Source of the DNA: Datisca glomerata
Taxonomy: Eukaryota; Streptophyta; Magnoliopsida; Cucurbitales; Datiscaceae
DNA: 64,000 nt
Assembly (NCBI GenBank): GCA_003255025.1
Contig: QANY01005285.1
Location: 1 to 64,000, forward strand
Direction: 5' to 3'
The number at the start of each line of letters is the position of its first letter. Position 1 is the first letter of the stretch. The notes below the pieces were generated by a model. The model saw only the letters and a program-made list of their open reading frames with translations. It did not search any database and had not been told where the DNA came from. A program made the position numbers and the translations under genes. Positions 35,617 through 47,101 of this stretch are shown one piece after another.

Positions 35617-36130
35617 ATTTTCTCTCTCACTGTCTCTTACACTCTCTATTTTTCCTCTCGCCCACCCTCTTTTTCTTTCTCTAACTCTCTCCCCTTCTTT
35701 ATCTTTCTCTCTCTAGCACTCTCTCTCTACCACTCTCCCTCTTTATCATTCTGTTCCTCTAACTCACCCTCTCTATCTCTCTTTCTCTCTCTCTGTTTCT
35801 CTCTCTCTCTTTTTCTCTCGCTCTGATTCTCACTGTCTTTTAGTCTTTCTGTTTCTCTCTCTAGCACTCTCTATCAATCTCCCTCTCTACCACCCTCTCT
35901 CTCTCACTGTCTCTTTATCTCTCTCACTCACTCTAACTCTTTCTCTCCCATTCTCTTACACACTCTCTCTCATTCTCTCACACTCTCTCTCTCTCTCTCT
36001 GTCCCCTCCCTTTTACTCACACACACATTCTCTCTCTCACTCTCTCTCTTTCATTCTCTCACTCTCACTCTATCTATTGCACTTTCTCTCTATCTCTTTC
36101 TCTCTTTCACTTTCTCACTTTCTCACTCTC
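33620..36130 (+). repeat. Epsilon family copies in domain B
   Basis: Epsilon words are TACCGCC at 34,851 and TACCACC at 35,109 and 35,889 (spacing 258 and 780), each followed by CACTGTCTCT and a CTCACCCAC or CACTCACTC word. CCCCTCCCTTTTACTCACAC appears near 34,952 and 36,002, with a variant near 35,222. Upstream, CGCGATTCTTCAC at about 33,911 is a variant of the CGCCATTCTTCAC word at 10,958 and 28,945. The 33.7-34.7 kb part is the paralogue of 28.7-29.9 kb and lacks the mixed-base island. Confidence 0.78.
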
Positions 36131-37700
36131 TCAATCTCTCTTTCACTCTCTCTCTCTTTCACACACACTCTCACTCTCTCTCATGTTCGCTCTCACTTTC
36201 TCTACATCCTTCTCCCATTCTCTCCTCTCTTTCTCTTTCTCTCTCAATCTCTCTCTATCACTCTCCCTCTCTATCATTCTCTCCTTCTCACTTACTCCCT
36301 CTCTCTTTCTCATTTTCTCTCTCTCTCTCTCTCGCACTTTCTCATTGTCTCTTACTCTTTCTTTTTCTCCTCGCTCATCCTCTATTTCTTTCTCTAATTC
36401 TCTCTTTCTAGCTCTCACTCTCTCGATCATTCTCCCTCTCTATCACGCTCTCTCCCTTTCACTGTCTCTCTATCTCTCTCTCACTCTCTCACCGACTCTC
36501 ACTCTCTGTTGCTCTCTCATTTTCTCGCTCTCTCACTCTCTCTCCCTCATTCTCCCACTCTCTTTCACTCTCTCTATCTTTTTCTCTCTCTCTTAGATTC
36601 TCTCTCTCTCTGTTCTCCCTTTCACTCACACACACTCTCTCACTCTCTCTCCTTTATTATTTGACTCTCACTCTCTCTCTCTTACAGACACACACACACA
36701 CACACACACACACTCTCTCTCACTCTCTCTATCTCTCCCTCTCTCTATCTCTTTCTCTCGTTTGATCTCTCTTTCTCTCTCACACTCTCTGGCTTTTTCC
36801 TTTCGCTCACCTTTTCTTCGCCCTCGCTCTTTCTATCACTCTCCCTCTCTAACTCTCTCTCTCTCACTCTCTCACTCTCTCTATCTCTCTCTCCCTCTCT
36901 AACTCTCTCTCTCTCACTCTCTCACTCTCACTCTCATTTTCTCTCTATCCTTCTCCCATTCTCTCTCTCTCTCTCACACTCTCTCTCTCACTCACTCACT
37001 CTCAGTCTCTATTACTCTATCTTTTCTCGTACTATCTCTCCCACTCACACTCTCTCACTCTCTTGCTCTGTCTCTCTCTCTCTCCCACTCCCCCTCAGTC
37101 ACTCTCTTTCCCCCCTCTCTCTCTTTCTCTTACTCTCTCTCTTTATCTCTCTCTTCCTCTCTCGCTCTCTCTCTCTCACACTGTCCCTCACTCTCTCTCT
37201 TTCTCCTCTCGCCCACCCTTTCTTTCTCTCTGACTCTCTCTCTCCCTCTATATCTCTCTATCTCAGTTTCCCTCTATCTCTCACCCTCTTTGCCTTCCCC
37301 CCTCTCTCTCTTTCTCTTACTCTCTCTCCTACCCATTCTCTCTCTCTCTTTCTCTGTCTCTCTCACTCACACACACACACACACTCTCTCTCACTCTCTC
37401 TCTCTCTCTCACAGTCTTTCACTCTCTCTCTCCCTCTCTCTCCCTCTCTTTCTCTCTTTCTTTCTCTTTCTCTCTCCCATTCTCTCTTTCTTTCTCTCCC
37501 ACTCCTTCTCTCTTTCTCTCTCTCTCTCTCACCATCTCATTCACTCTAACTCTCTATTGCTCTCTCTTTTTCTCGCTCTCACTCTCTCTCCCATTCTCTC
37601 ACACACACTCTCTCTCTCTATCTCACTCTCTCACACACTCTCTTACTCTATCTCTTTAATTCTCTCTTTTTCTCTTTCTCACACTCTCTCTCTCACTCTT
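36131..37700 (+). repeat. Domain B run with ATGTTCGC copy and AC tract
   Basis: ATGTTCGCTCTCAC at 36,183 begins the second copy of the 32,691 segment (offset 3,492), including CTACATCCTTCTCCCATTC. TAGCTCTCACTC near 36,410 starts a further TAGCTC/CTGTTG block. The perfect AC tract at 36,688-36,713 lies within. From 36.8 to 37.7 kb the sequence is CT-rich spacer with CTATCTTTTCTCGTACTATC near 37,017 and CACCATCTCATTCAC near 37,530. Confidence 0.72.
36688..36713 (+). repeat. (AC)13 microsatellite
   Basis: A perfect AC dinucleotide run preceded by TTACAG. Other AC tracts of about 20 bases or more are at 10,634-10,654, 49,121-49,146 and 57,513-57,538. All sit directly in the CT array with no unique flanks. 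Confidence 0.95.
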
Positions 37701-39483
37701 TCTTGCTCTCTCATTTTCTCGCTCTCTCTCTCCCCAATCTCTCACTCTATCTATCTCTCACTCTCTCACCCACTCTCACTCTATCTATCTCCCACTCTCT
37801 CACCCACTCTCACTCTATGTTGCTCTCTCACAGTCTCTTACTCTCTCTTTCTCCTTTCGCTCACCTTCTCTTTCTCTTTCTAACTCTCTCTATCCCTCTC
37901 TCTTTTTCTCTCTCTCACTCCCTCTCTCACTCTGTCACTCTCCCTCTCTCTCACTCTCTCTCTCACACTGTCACTCTATCTCTCTGTTACTCTCCCTCTC
38001 CCTCTCTCTCACTCACTCTCTTGCTCTCTCACTCTCTCTCTCTCGCACTCACTCTCTCTCTCTCTCGCTCTCTTCCTCCCTCTTTCTCTCTCTCTTCCTC
38101 CCCCACTCTCTCTTCCTCCCCCACTCTCTCTCTCTCACTGTCTCTTACTCTCTCTCTTTCTCTTCTCGTCCACCTTCTCTTTCTCACTCTAACTCTCTCT
38201 CTCCCTCAATCTCTCACTTTGTCTATCTCTCACTCTCTCACCCAGTCTCACTTTATCACTCTCTCACTCTCTCATCCACTCTCACTCTCTATTCCTCTCC
38301 CACAGTCTCTTACTCTTTTTTTCTCCTTCTCATTATCGCTCTCTGTCACTCTCCATCTCTCTCGCTCTCACTCTCTCACTCTCTCTCTCACTCTCTTGCT
38401 CTGTCTTTCTGTCTCTCCCCCCTCTCTCTCAGTCTCTTCCCCCTTTCTCATTCTCTTTCCGTCTCTCTTCCTCCCCCGCTCTCTCTCTCACTGTCGCTTA
38501 CTCTCTCTTTCTCCACTCGCCCACCCTCTCTCTCCCTCTATCTCTATCTCAGTTTCTCTCTATCTCTCGCTCTCTCAGTCTCCCTCTCTCTCTTTCTCTC
38601 TCGCTCTCTCACTATCTCTTACTCTCTCTTTCTCCTTTCACAAGCCCTCCCTTCTCTCTCTAACTCTCTCTCTCTATCTCCCTCTCTCTCGCTCTTTCTC
38701 ACAGTCTTCCACTCTCTTTCCCTCTCTCACTCTCTCTCTTTCTCTCTCTCATTCTCCCACTCTCTCTCTTTCCTATCGCTCTCTCACAATCTCATTCACT
38801 CTCACTCTCTATTGCTCTCTCTTTTTCTCGCTCTCACTCTCTCTCCCATTCTCTCTCTCTCTATCTCTCTATCTCGTTCTCTCTCACACTCTCTTACTCT
38901 ATCTCTCTAATTCTCTCTTTTTCTCTCACTCACTCACTCTCACTCTCTCTTACTCTCACTCTTTTTTGTTCTCCCATTTTCTCACACTCTCTCCCCCATT
39001 CTCCCACTCTCTCACCCACTCTCTCTATCTCTCTCTCCCCCTTTCGCTCACCTTCCCTTTCTCTTTCTAACTCTCTCTATCCTTATCTCTCTCACCATTC
39101 TCCCTTTCTAACTCCCCCTCTCTCACCCTCTCACACACTCTCTCTCACTCTCTCTCTCACATACTCTCTCTCTCTCTCTCTCTCTTACTTTCTTGCTCTC
39201 TCGCTCTCTCTGTCTCTCGCTCTCTTTCCCCTTCACTTTTACCATCTCTCTATCTCTATCTTTCCCTCATACTATCCATCTCACTATATTCATCTCTCTC
39301 TCCCTTTCACTCACACTCCTACTCTCTCCCACTTTCACTCTCTCTTTTTCTTTCTCTCTTTCTCTCTGTCTCTCTCTTTCTCTCTCCCTCTCTCACTATC
39401 TCTCACTCTCTCTTTTTCCCCTTTTGCTCGCCCTCTCTTTCTCTCTCTAACTTTCTCTTTCTCTCTCTCTCACTCTCTCACTC

Positions 39484-39514
<31 letters not shown>

Positions 39515-40830
39515 CTCTCTTTCTCTCTCCCATTTCCTCTTTCATAATCTTTCGCTCTCTCTCTTTCTCTATCTCTCTCTCACTATCTCATTCATTCTCA
39601 CTCTCTATGGTTCTCTCTTTTTCTCGCTCTGACTCACTATCCCATTCTCTCTCACTCCCTCTCTCTCTCTCTCTCGCTCTCTATCACACTCTCTTACTCT
39701 ATCTCTTTAATTCTCTCTCTCTCACTCTCTTTCACACTCACTCTTTCTTGCTCTCTCATTTTCTCGCTCTCTCTCTCCCCCATTCTCTCACTCTGTCTAT
39801 CTCTCACTCTCTCACCCAGACTCACTCTATCTATCTCTCACTCTCTCACCCACTCTCACTCTCTGTTGCTCTCTCACAGTCTCTCATTTTCTCTTTCTCC
39901 TTTCGTTCACCTTCTCTTTCTCTTTCTAACTCTCTCTCTCTATCCCTCCCTCTCCCTAACTCTCTCTCTCTGTCACTCTCCCTCTCTCTCACTCTCTCTC
40001 TCCAACTCTCACTCACTCTCTCTCACTCACTCTCTTGCTCTCTCACTCTCTCTCTCTCTTTCTTTCTCTCTCTCTCTCTCTCTTGCTCTCTCACTCTCTC
40101 TCTCTCTCTTTCTTTCTCTCTCTCTCTCTCTCGTTGTCTCTTACTCTCTCTCTTTCTCTTCTTACCCACCCTCTCTTTCTCTCTCTAACTCTCTATCTCC
40201 CCCATTCTATCACTTTGTCTATCTCTCACTCTCTCACCCAGTCTCGCTTTATCTATCTCTCACTCGGTATTGCTCTCTCACAGTCTCTTACTCTCTCTTC
40301 TCCTTTCACCCACCTTCTCTTTCTCTTTCTAACTATCGCTCTCTCTGTCACTCTCGCTCTCTCTCGCTCTCACTCTCTCACTCACTCTCTCTCTCTCTCT
40401 CTCTCACTCTCTCTCTCTCACTCTCTTTCCCCTCTCTCTTTCTCTTTCTCTCTCTCTTCCTCCCCCGCTCTCTCTTACTGTCTCTTACTATCTCCCTCTC
40501 TTTCTCCTCTCGCCCACTCTCTCTTTCTCTCTTTAACTCTCTCTCTCCCCTCTCTCTATCTCAGTTTCTCTCTATCTCTCGCTCTCTCAGTTTCTCTCTC
40601 TCTTTCTCTCTCACTCTCTCACTATTTCTTACTCTCTCTCTTTCTCCTTTGGCGCACCCTCTCTTTCTCTCCCTAGCTCTCTCTCTCTATCTCCCTCTCT
40701 CTATCTCCCTCTCTCTGACCCAGTCTCACTTTATCTATCTCCCACTCTCTCACCCACTCTCTATCTCTCCCTCCCCCTTCCGCTCACCTTCCCTTTCTCT
40801 TTCTAACTCTCTCTATCCCTATCTCTCTCT
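37701..40830 (+). repeat. CACCCAG/TTTCGCTCACC block family, five copies
   Basis: An ordered block carries TCTCTCACCCA(G/C), then CACTCTATCTATCTC, then CTCTCACAGTCTCTTACTC, then TTTCGCTCACCTTC and TCTTTCTAAC. Copies are at about 37.75-37.89, 38.23-38.37, 39.80-39.96, 40.22-40.34 and 40.72-40.82 kb, with another at 30.50-30.64 kb. In the 40.3-kb copy the word reads TTTCACCCACC, and in the 40.8-kb copy it reads TTCCGCTCACC. Confidence 0.75.
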
Positions 40831-41130
40831 AGCTCTCACTCTCTCTTTCCTCACTCTCCTTTTCTAACTCCCTCTCTCTCTCTCCCTCTCTCACTCTCTC
40901 TCTCACTGTCTCTCTCTCACTCTCTTGCTCTCTCGCTCTCTGTCTCTCGCTCTCTTTCCCCCTCACTTTCACCATCTCTCTATCTCTATCTCTCTCTTGC
41001 TCTCCATGTCTCTCTATTCATCTCTCTCTCCCTTTCACTCACGCTCTTACTCTCTCCCACTTTCACTCTCTCTCCCTCTCTCTCTCTTTCTTTCTCTCTT
41101 TCTCTCCCTCTTTCTCTCTCACTCTCCCTC
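39180..41130 (+). repeat. About 1.73-kb spaced repeat pair
   Basis: The run CTCTGTCTCTCGCTCTC, CTTTCCCC, ACCATCTCTCTATCTC, TTCATCTCTCTC, CTCCCACTTTCACTC occurs from about 39,190 and again from about 40,920. The exact word ACCATCTCTC is at 39,241 and 40,971 (offset 1,730). The 39.2-kb copy carries the more A-rich variant CATACTATCCATCTCAC. Confidence 0.75.
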
Positions 41131-41880
41131 TCATAGTCTCTCACTCTCTCTCTCTATCTCTCTCTCCCCCATTCTCTCTCTCACTCTCCCATTCTCTCTC
41201 ACTCTCTCTCTCACTCTCTCTCTCACTCTCTCTCTCACTCTCTCTCTCACTCTCTCTCTCTCACTCTCTCACTCACTCTCACTTTATTGCTCTCTGTCCC
41301 CCCCCCTCTTTCTCTCTCTTTCTTTCTCTCCTACTCTCTCTCTCTTTCTCTCCCACTCTCCCTCTCACAGTCTTTCACTATCTCTCCATCACTCTCTCTG
41401 TCTCTCTCTCAAGGTCACTGTCTCTCTATCTTTCTCTCCCTATATCTCTCTCATTCTCTCTCCCTCTCTTTCTCTCTCTATCTATCTCTCCCCCCATTCT
41501 CTCTCACTCACTCTCTCTGGCTCACGTTCTCTCGCTCTCCTTCTTACTCTCCCTCTCTCATTCACTTTCTCTCTCGATCTCTCTCTCTCATAGTCTCGCA
41601 CTCTCTCCCTCTCTCGGTCTGTCTTTCTCTCTACGTTGCTTTCTCTCTATCTCTCTTTCCCCCGCTCTCGCTCTCTCTATCTCTCTCCCCCTCTCTCTCA
41701 CTCTCTCACTCTCTCACTCTCTCACTCTCTCACTCTCTCACTCTCTCACTCTCTCTATCTCTCACTCTCTCACTCTCTCTATCTCTCATTCCCACACTCT
41801 CTCTCAGTCCCACTCTCTCTCGCTCTCACAGTTTCTCACTCTCTCCCTCTCCCTCTCCCTCTATCTCATTCTCCCTCTCT
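41131..41880 (+). repeat. Perfect 12-bp and 8-bp minisatellites at end of domain B
   Basis: Adenines at 41,201, 41,213, 41,225, 41,237, 41,249, 41,261 and 41,273 are spaced exactly 12 apart, giving seven units of ACTCTCTCTCTC. Adenines at 41,700, 41,708, 41,716, 41,724, 41,732, 41,740 and 41,748 are spaced exactly 8 apart, giving seven units of CTCTCTCA. Between them are a CCCCCCCCC run near 41,298 and the isolated word CAAGGTCACTG near 41,410. Confidence 0.9.
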
Positions 41881-44800
41881 ATCTCGCTCCCAATCTAGTT
41901 CTCTCATGCACTCTCATTCTCTCACCCTCTCTTTCCATATCTCTCTCTATCTCTCTCACTCCTCTCGCTCTCTCATTTTCTCACACTCTCCCTCTCTCTT
42001 TCCCTCTCTCCCCCTCTCTCTTGTTCTCTCTTTCACTCTCTGTCTTTATTTCTCTTTCTCTCTCTCTCTCTCAAATTCTCTCTCTGCCTCTCACTCTCTC
42101 TATCTCTCTCTCACTCTCAATCTCTCTATCACTCACACACACACTCTCTCTCTTACTCTCTCTCTCTCTCTCTCTTTCTCTATCTCTCTCTCACTCTCAC
42201 TTTCACTCGGTCTCTCATTTTCTCACTCTCTCTCTCCTCTCTCTCTCCTCTCTTTCCCTCTCTCCCTCTCTCTCTCCTATCTCTCACTTACTCTTTCTCA
42301 CTCTCTCTCGCTCTCCCTCCCCCTCTCTCTCCCACACACTCTCTCCCTTACTCTCTCTCTCTCTCTCGCTCACCCTCACTCAATCTTTGTCAAACACACT
42401 TTTATCACACACACTCTCTCTAACTCTTTTTCACTCTCTCTCTCTCACACCCACTATCTCTCTCATCCACTCTCTTTCTCACACTCTCTCACTCTGAATC
42501 TCTCTCACTCTCTCGTATCCTCACTCTCCCTCTTTCTCTCTCCCTCTATTTCTCTCTCACTGATGTTCTCTCTCCCAATCTAGTTCTCGCTCCCACTCTC
42601 GTTCTCTCACCCTCTCTTTTTCTATCTTTCTCTCACTCTCTTTCTCTCCCTTTCCCTCTCCCTCTCTCTCTCTCCATCTTGATTTCTCTCTCTCTAACTC
42701 TCTCTTTCTTCCTATCACTCTCTCTCCCTCTCACTCTCTCTATCTCTCTCACACCCACTATCTCACTCACTCATTCTCTCTCACTCTCTCACTCTCTTTC
42801 TCTCTCTCTTTCAATCTCTCTCACTCTCTCACACTCTCCCTCTCTTTCTCTCAACCTCTCACTCTCACTCTCTCGCTCTCTCATTCTCCCTCCCTCTCTT
42901 TCTCTCATCCTCTCTCTCTCTCGCTCTCTCTCTCTTGCGCTCCCTCCCTCTCTCACTCTCTCTCCCGCTCTCTCTTCCCCACTCATTCTGTCTCTCTCTC
43001 CATCTCTCTCTCACTCACTCATACTCTCTCTCTCTCACTCACTAACCCTCTCTCTCTCTGTCTCAGCCAGACACTTTCTAACTCTCTCACTCTGTCTCAC
43101 ACTCTCTCACTCCCGCCCTCTCACTCTCTTATTCACTCTCCCTCTTCCATTCTGGTTCTCTCTCCCTCTCTCTCTCAAACTCTCTCTCTTACACACACAC
43201 TCTCTTTCTATCTCGCTCTCACTCTCACAATTTCTCACTCTCTCGATTTCTCCCTCACTCTTTTTCTCTCTCCCTCTCATTTTCAATTTCTCTTTTTCTT
43301 TCTCAATCTCTCTCTCTCACTCTCTCTCTCTCCCACTCCCACTCTCACTCTCACTCTATCTCTCTCTCTCTCACACTATCACTCTCACACACACACACTT
43401 TCTCTCTCTTTCTCTCTCTCTCTTTTTCTGTCCCTCTCTCTCTTTCGCTCTCTCCCCCTCTCTCACTCGTTGTCACTCTCTCATATTCTCACTGTCCCCC
43501 TCTCTCTCCCTTTCTCTCTCTCTCACATTCTCTCTCTATCTCCAACTCTTGTTCTCCTTCCCACTCTAATTCTCTCACCCTCTCTCTCTCTCAATCTCTA
43601 TCTCTCTCACTCCCACTCTCTCTCTCAATCCCACTCTTATTCCCTCACCCTCTCTCTCTTTCTCAATCTCTATCTCTCTCAGTCTCTCTCATTACCACTC
43701 TCTTTCTCACTCCCACTCTCTCTCACTCTAACATTTTCTCACTCTCTCCCTCTCCCTCTCCCTCTCTCTCATTATCCCTCTCTGTCTCTCTCTCTCCCAA
43801 TCAATTTCTCTCTCCCACTCTCGTTCTCTCACCCTCTCTTTCCCTATCTCTCTCACACACTCTCTCTCACTCCCAATCTCTCTCACTCCCATTCTCTCTC
43901 ACTCCTCTCGCTCTCTCATTTTCTCACTCTCTCCCTCTCTCTTTTCCTCTCTCTCCCCCTCCCCCTCTCTTGTTCTCTCTTTCTTTCTATCTTTTTCTCT
44001 CTCTCAAACTCTCCCTCTCCCTCTCCCTCTCTCTATCTCTCTCTCAGTCTCACTCGCTCTATCCCTCATAAACATTCTCTCTCTCACACTCTCTCTTTAT
44101 CTCTCTCTCTTTATCTCTCACTCACTCCCTCATTTTCTCTCTCACTCTCTCTCCTCTCTCTTTCGCTCTCACTCTCCCCTCTCTCTCGATCTCTCTTACT
44201 CTCTCTCACTCCACATTTTCTTGCAGCCTCTCTCTCTTTCTCTCTCGTTCTCTCTCTATCATTCTTTCTCCGTCACTCACGCTCTCTCTCTCTCTCACTC
44301 TCCCTCATTCTCTCTCACTCACTCTCTCTCGCTCTCACACACACTCTCTCTCATACTCTTCTCTCTCACTCTCTCGCTTTCTCTCTCTCTATCACTCTCA
44401 CTCATTCTCACACTCTATCTCGCTCTCACATTTTCTCAATCTCTCTCTGGCACTTTCTCTCTCTCTCCCTCTCTCCCCCTCTCTCTCTCTCGCGTTCTCC
44501 CTCCTTCTCTTTCTCTCATTCCTATCTCTCTCCTTCTCTCACTCTCTCGCCCTCTTGGTCTCTCCCTCCCTTCCTCTCTCTCAACCTCTCTCTCACTTCC
44601 TCTCTCTGTTGCTCTCATGTTGTCTATCTCTCTTTCTCTCTCTATCTCTCTCTCTCACTCTCGCTCACTCCCACTTTGTATCTCTCACTCCCAGTCTCTC
44701 TTGGTCTCTCATTTTCTCACTCTCACTCTCTTGTCCTCTCTCACTAAATCTTTCTCTCTCAAGCTCTCTTTCTCTCGCTCTCACTCTCTCTCTTTCTCTC

Positions 44801-45146
44801 GCTCTCACTCTCTCTATCTCTCTCTCTCACACACACACACACACTGTATCTCTCTCTCTCTTCCTCTCTCTCTTTTCTCTCTCTCTTTCTCTCTCTCTCA
44901 CTCTCTCACCATCACTTTCACTCGCTCTCTCATTTTCCCACACACTCTCTCTCCTCTCTATCCCTCTTTCCCTCTCCCTCCTCTCTCCCTCTCTCTCCCT
45001 CTCTCTCCTCTCTCCCCCTCTCTCTCTCTCACTTTCTCTCTCTATGTATCTCTCTCTCCCTCACTCTCTATTGTTCCCTCTCTGTCCCTCAATCTTTCTC
45101 TCCCTCAAGCTCTCTCTAAAACTCTCACTCTCTCCATCTCTCACAC
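41881..45146 (+). repeat. Domain C, opening part
   Basis: CCAATCTAGTTCTC first appears near 41,889. A full cassette is at about 42,513-42,610, from CGTATCCTCACTCTCCC through CACTGATGTTC to CCAATCTAGTTCTCGC. Diverged versions are near 43,480 (CATATTCTCACTGTCCCCC) and 43,798 (CCCAATCAATTTCTC). CAAACACACTTTTATCAC near 42,391 is one of the more purine-rich runs. CAAGCTCTC is at 44,760 and 45,106. No feature other than array variants is seen. Confidence 0.75.
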
Positions 45147-46435
45147 ACATATTCTCTCTCTCGACTCTCTCTCCTCTCCCTCCCTCTCTCCCTCTCTCTC
45201 CCTCTCTCTCTCTAACTATCTATCCCTCACTCACTCTCTCACACTCTCTCTCGCTCACTCTCCCCCGCTCTCCCCCCTCTCTCTCTATCTGTCTCTTTCA
45301 CTCTCCTCACTCACTCTCTCATTCACTCTAAATCTCTCTCGCTCTCTCGTATCCTCACTCTCCCTCTTTCTCTATCCCTCTCTTTATCTCTCATCGATGT
45401 TCTCTCTCCCAATCTAGTTCTCGCTCCCAATCTCATTCTATCCCCCTCTCTTTCTCACTCTCTTTCTCTCTCTTTCCCTCTCTCACTCCCTCTCTCTCTG
45501 TTTTATTCTCTCCTTTTTTCTCTATCTCTCTCAATCAGTCTCTCTCTATAACTCTCTCTCCCCCCTCTCTCGCTGTCTCCCTCTCACTCTTTCTATCTCT
45601 CTCACACACACACTCTCTCTCTCACTCTCACACTTTCTCTCTCTCTCCCACTCTCGTTCTCTCACCCTCTCTTTGTTGTCTCTCTCTCTCACTCTCTCTC
45701 ACTCCCACTTTCTCTTTGTCAGTCCCACTCTCTCTCACTCTCTCATTTTCTCATAAACTCTCTCTCTCTCTCTCTCCTTTTCTCTCTCTCTCAATCTTTC
45801 TCTCTCTCAAGCTCTCTCTCTCACTCTCACTCTCTTTCTCTCTCTCTCTCATTCTCACCCTCTCTATCTCTCTCTCTCACACACTTACACTCTCTCTCTT
45901 CCTCTCTCACACTCTTTCTCTTTGTCTCTCTCTCACTCTCGCTTTGACTCGCTCTCTCATTTTCTCACTTTGACTCGCTCTCTCATTTTATCGCTCTCTC
46001 ATTTTATCGCTCTCTCTCAATCTCTCTCTCTCTCCTCTATTTCCTCTCTCTCCATCCCCCCTCTATCTCCTCTTTCCCTCTCGCTCGATCTTTCTATCTA
46101 ATTCGCTCTCTCTCCCCCACTCTCCTTCCCTCTCTCTCCCACACTCTCCCTCCCTCTCTCTCTCGATCTCTCTTTCTCTGTCTCTATCTTTCTCTCTCTC
46201 TCACTCTCTTTGTCTCTGTCTCTCTCTATCTCTCTCACTCACACTCTCTCTCACTCTCTCTCCCTCTCTCACTCTATCTCCCTCTCTCACTCTCTCTCTC
46301 CCTTACTCTCACTTTCTCTCTCTCTCATATTCTCACTCTCTCACTCACTCTCTCTCTCTCACTCAATCTCTCTCTCACTCTCTCCCACTCTCATTCTCTC
46401 ACCCTCTCTTTCTCTCTCTCTCTGTATGCCTTTCA
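45147..46435 (+). repeat. 1.28-kb tandem duplication, unit A
   Basis: Starts near ATTCTCTCTCTCGACTCTC and ends with GTATGCCTTTCAC. Landmarks repeat in unit B: TAACTATC at 45,213 and 46,495 (offset 1,282), GATGTTCTC at 45,396 and 46,680 (1,284), TTGTTGTC at 45,673 and 46,956 (1,283), TAATTCG at 46,099 and 47,442 (1,343), and GTATGCC at 46,424 and 47,765 (1,341). Large parts are base-for-base identical, so this is among the most recent kilobase duplications in the window. Confidence 0.9.
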
Positions 46436-47065
46436 CATTCTCTCGACTCTATCTCCTCTCCCTCCCTCTCTCCCTCTCTCTCCCTCTCTCTCTCTAACTA
46501 TCTATCCCTCACTCACTCTCTCACACTCTCTCTCGCTCACTCTCCCCCGCTCTCGCCCCCCTCTCTCTCTATCTGTCTCTTTCACTCTCCTCACTCACTC
46601 TCTCACTCACTCTAAATCTCTCTCGCTCTCTCGTATCCTCACTCTCCCTCTTTCTCTATCCCTCTCTTTATCTCTCATTGATGTTCTCTCTCCCAATCTA
46701 GTTCTCGCTCCCAATCTCATTCTATCCCCCTCTCTTTCTCTATCTCTTTCTCACTCTCTTTCTCTCTCTTTCCCTCTCTCTGTTTTATTCTCTCCTTTTT
46801 TTCTCTATCTCTCTCAATCAGTCTCTCTCTATAACTCTCTCTCCCCCCTCTCTCGCTGTCTCCCTCTCACTCTTTCTATCTCTCTCACACACACACTCTC
46901 TCTCTCACTCTCGCACTTTCTCTCTCTCTCCCACTCTCGTTCTCTCACCCTCTCTTTGTTGTCTCTCTCTCTCACTCTCTCTCACTCCCACTTTCTCTTT
47001 GTCAGTCCCACTCTCTCTCACTCTCTCATTTTCTCATAAACTCTCTCACTCTCTCATTTTCTCAT

Positions 47066-47101
<36 letters not shown>

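Noticed and set aside
41409..41417. TCAAGGTCA, an exact match to a nuclear receptor half-site
   Set aside because: It occurs once in 64 kb without partner sites, and in other copies the place is occupied by plain CT repeat. It is likely a chance substitution product.
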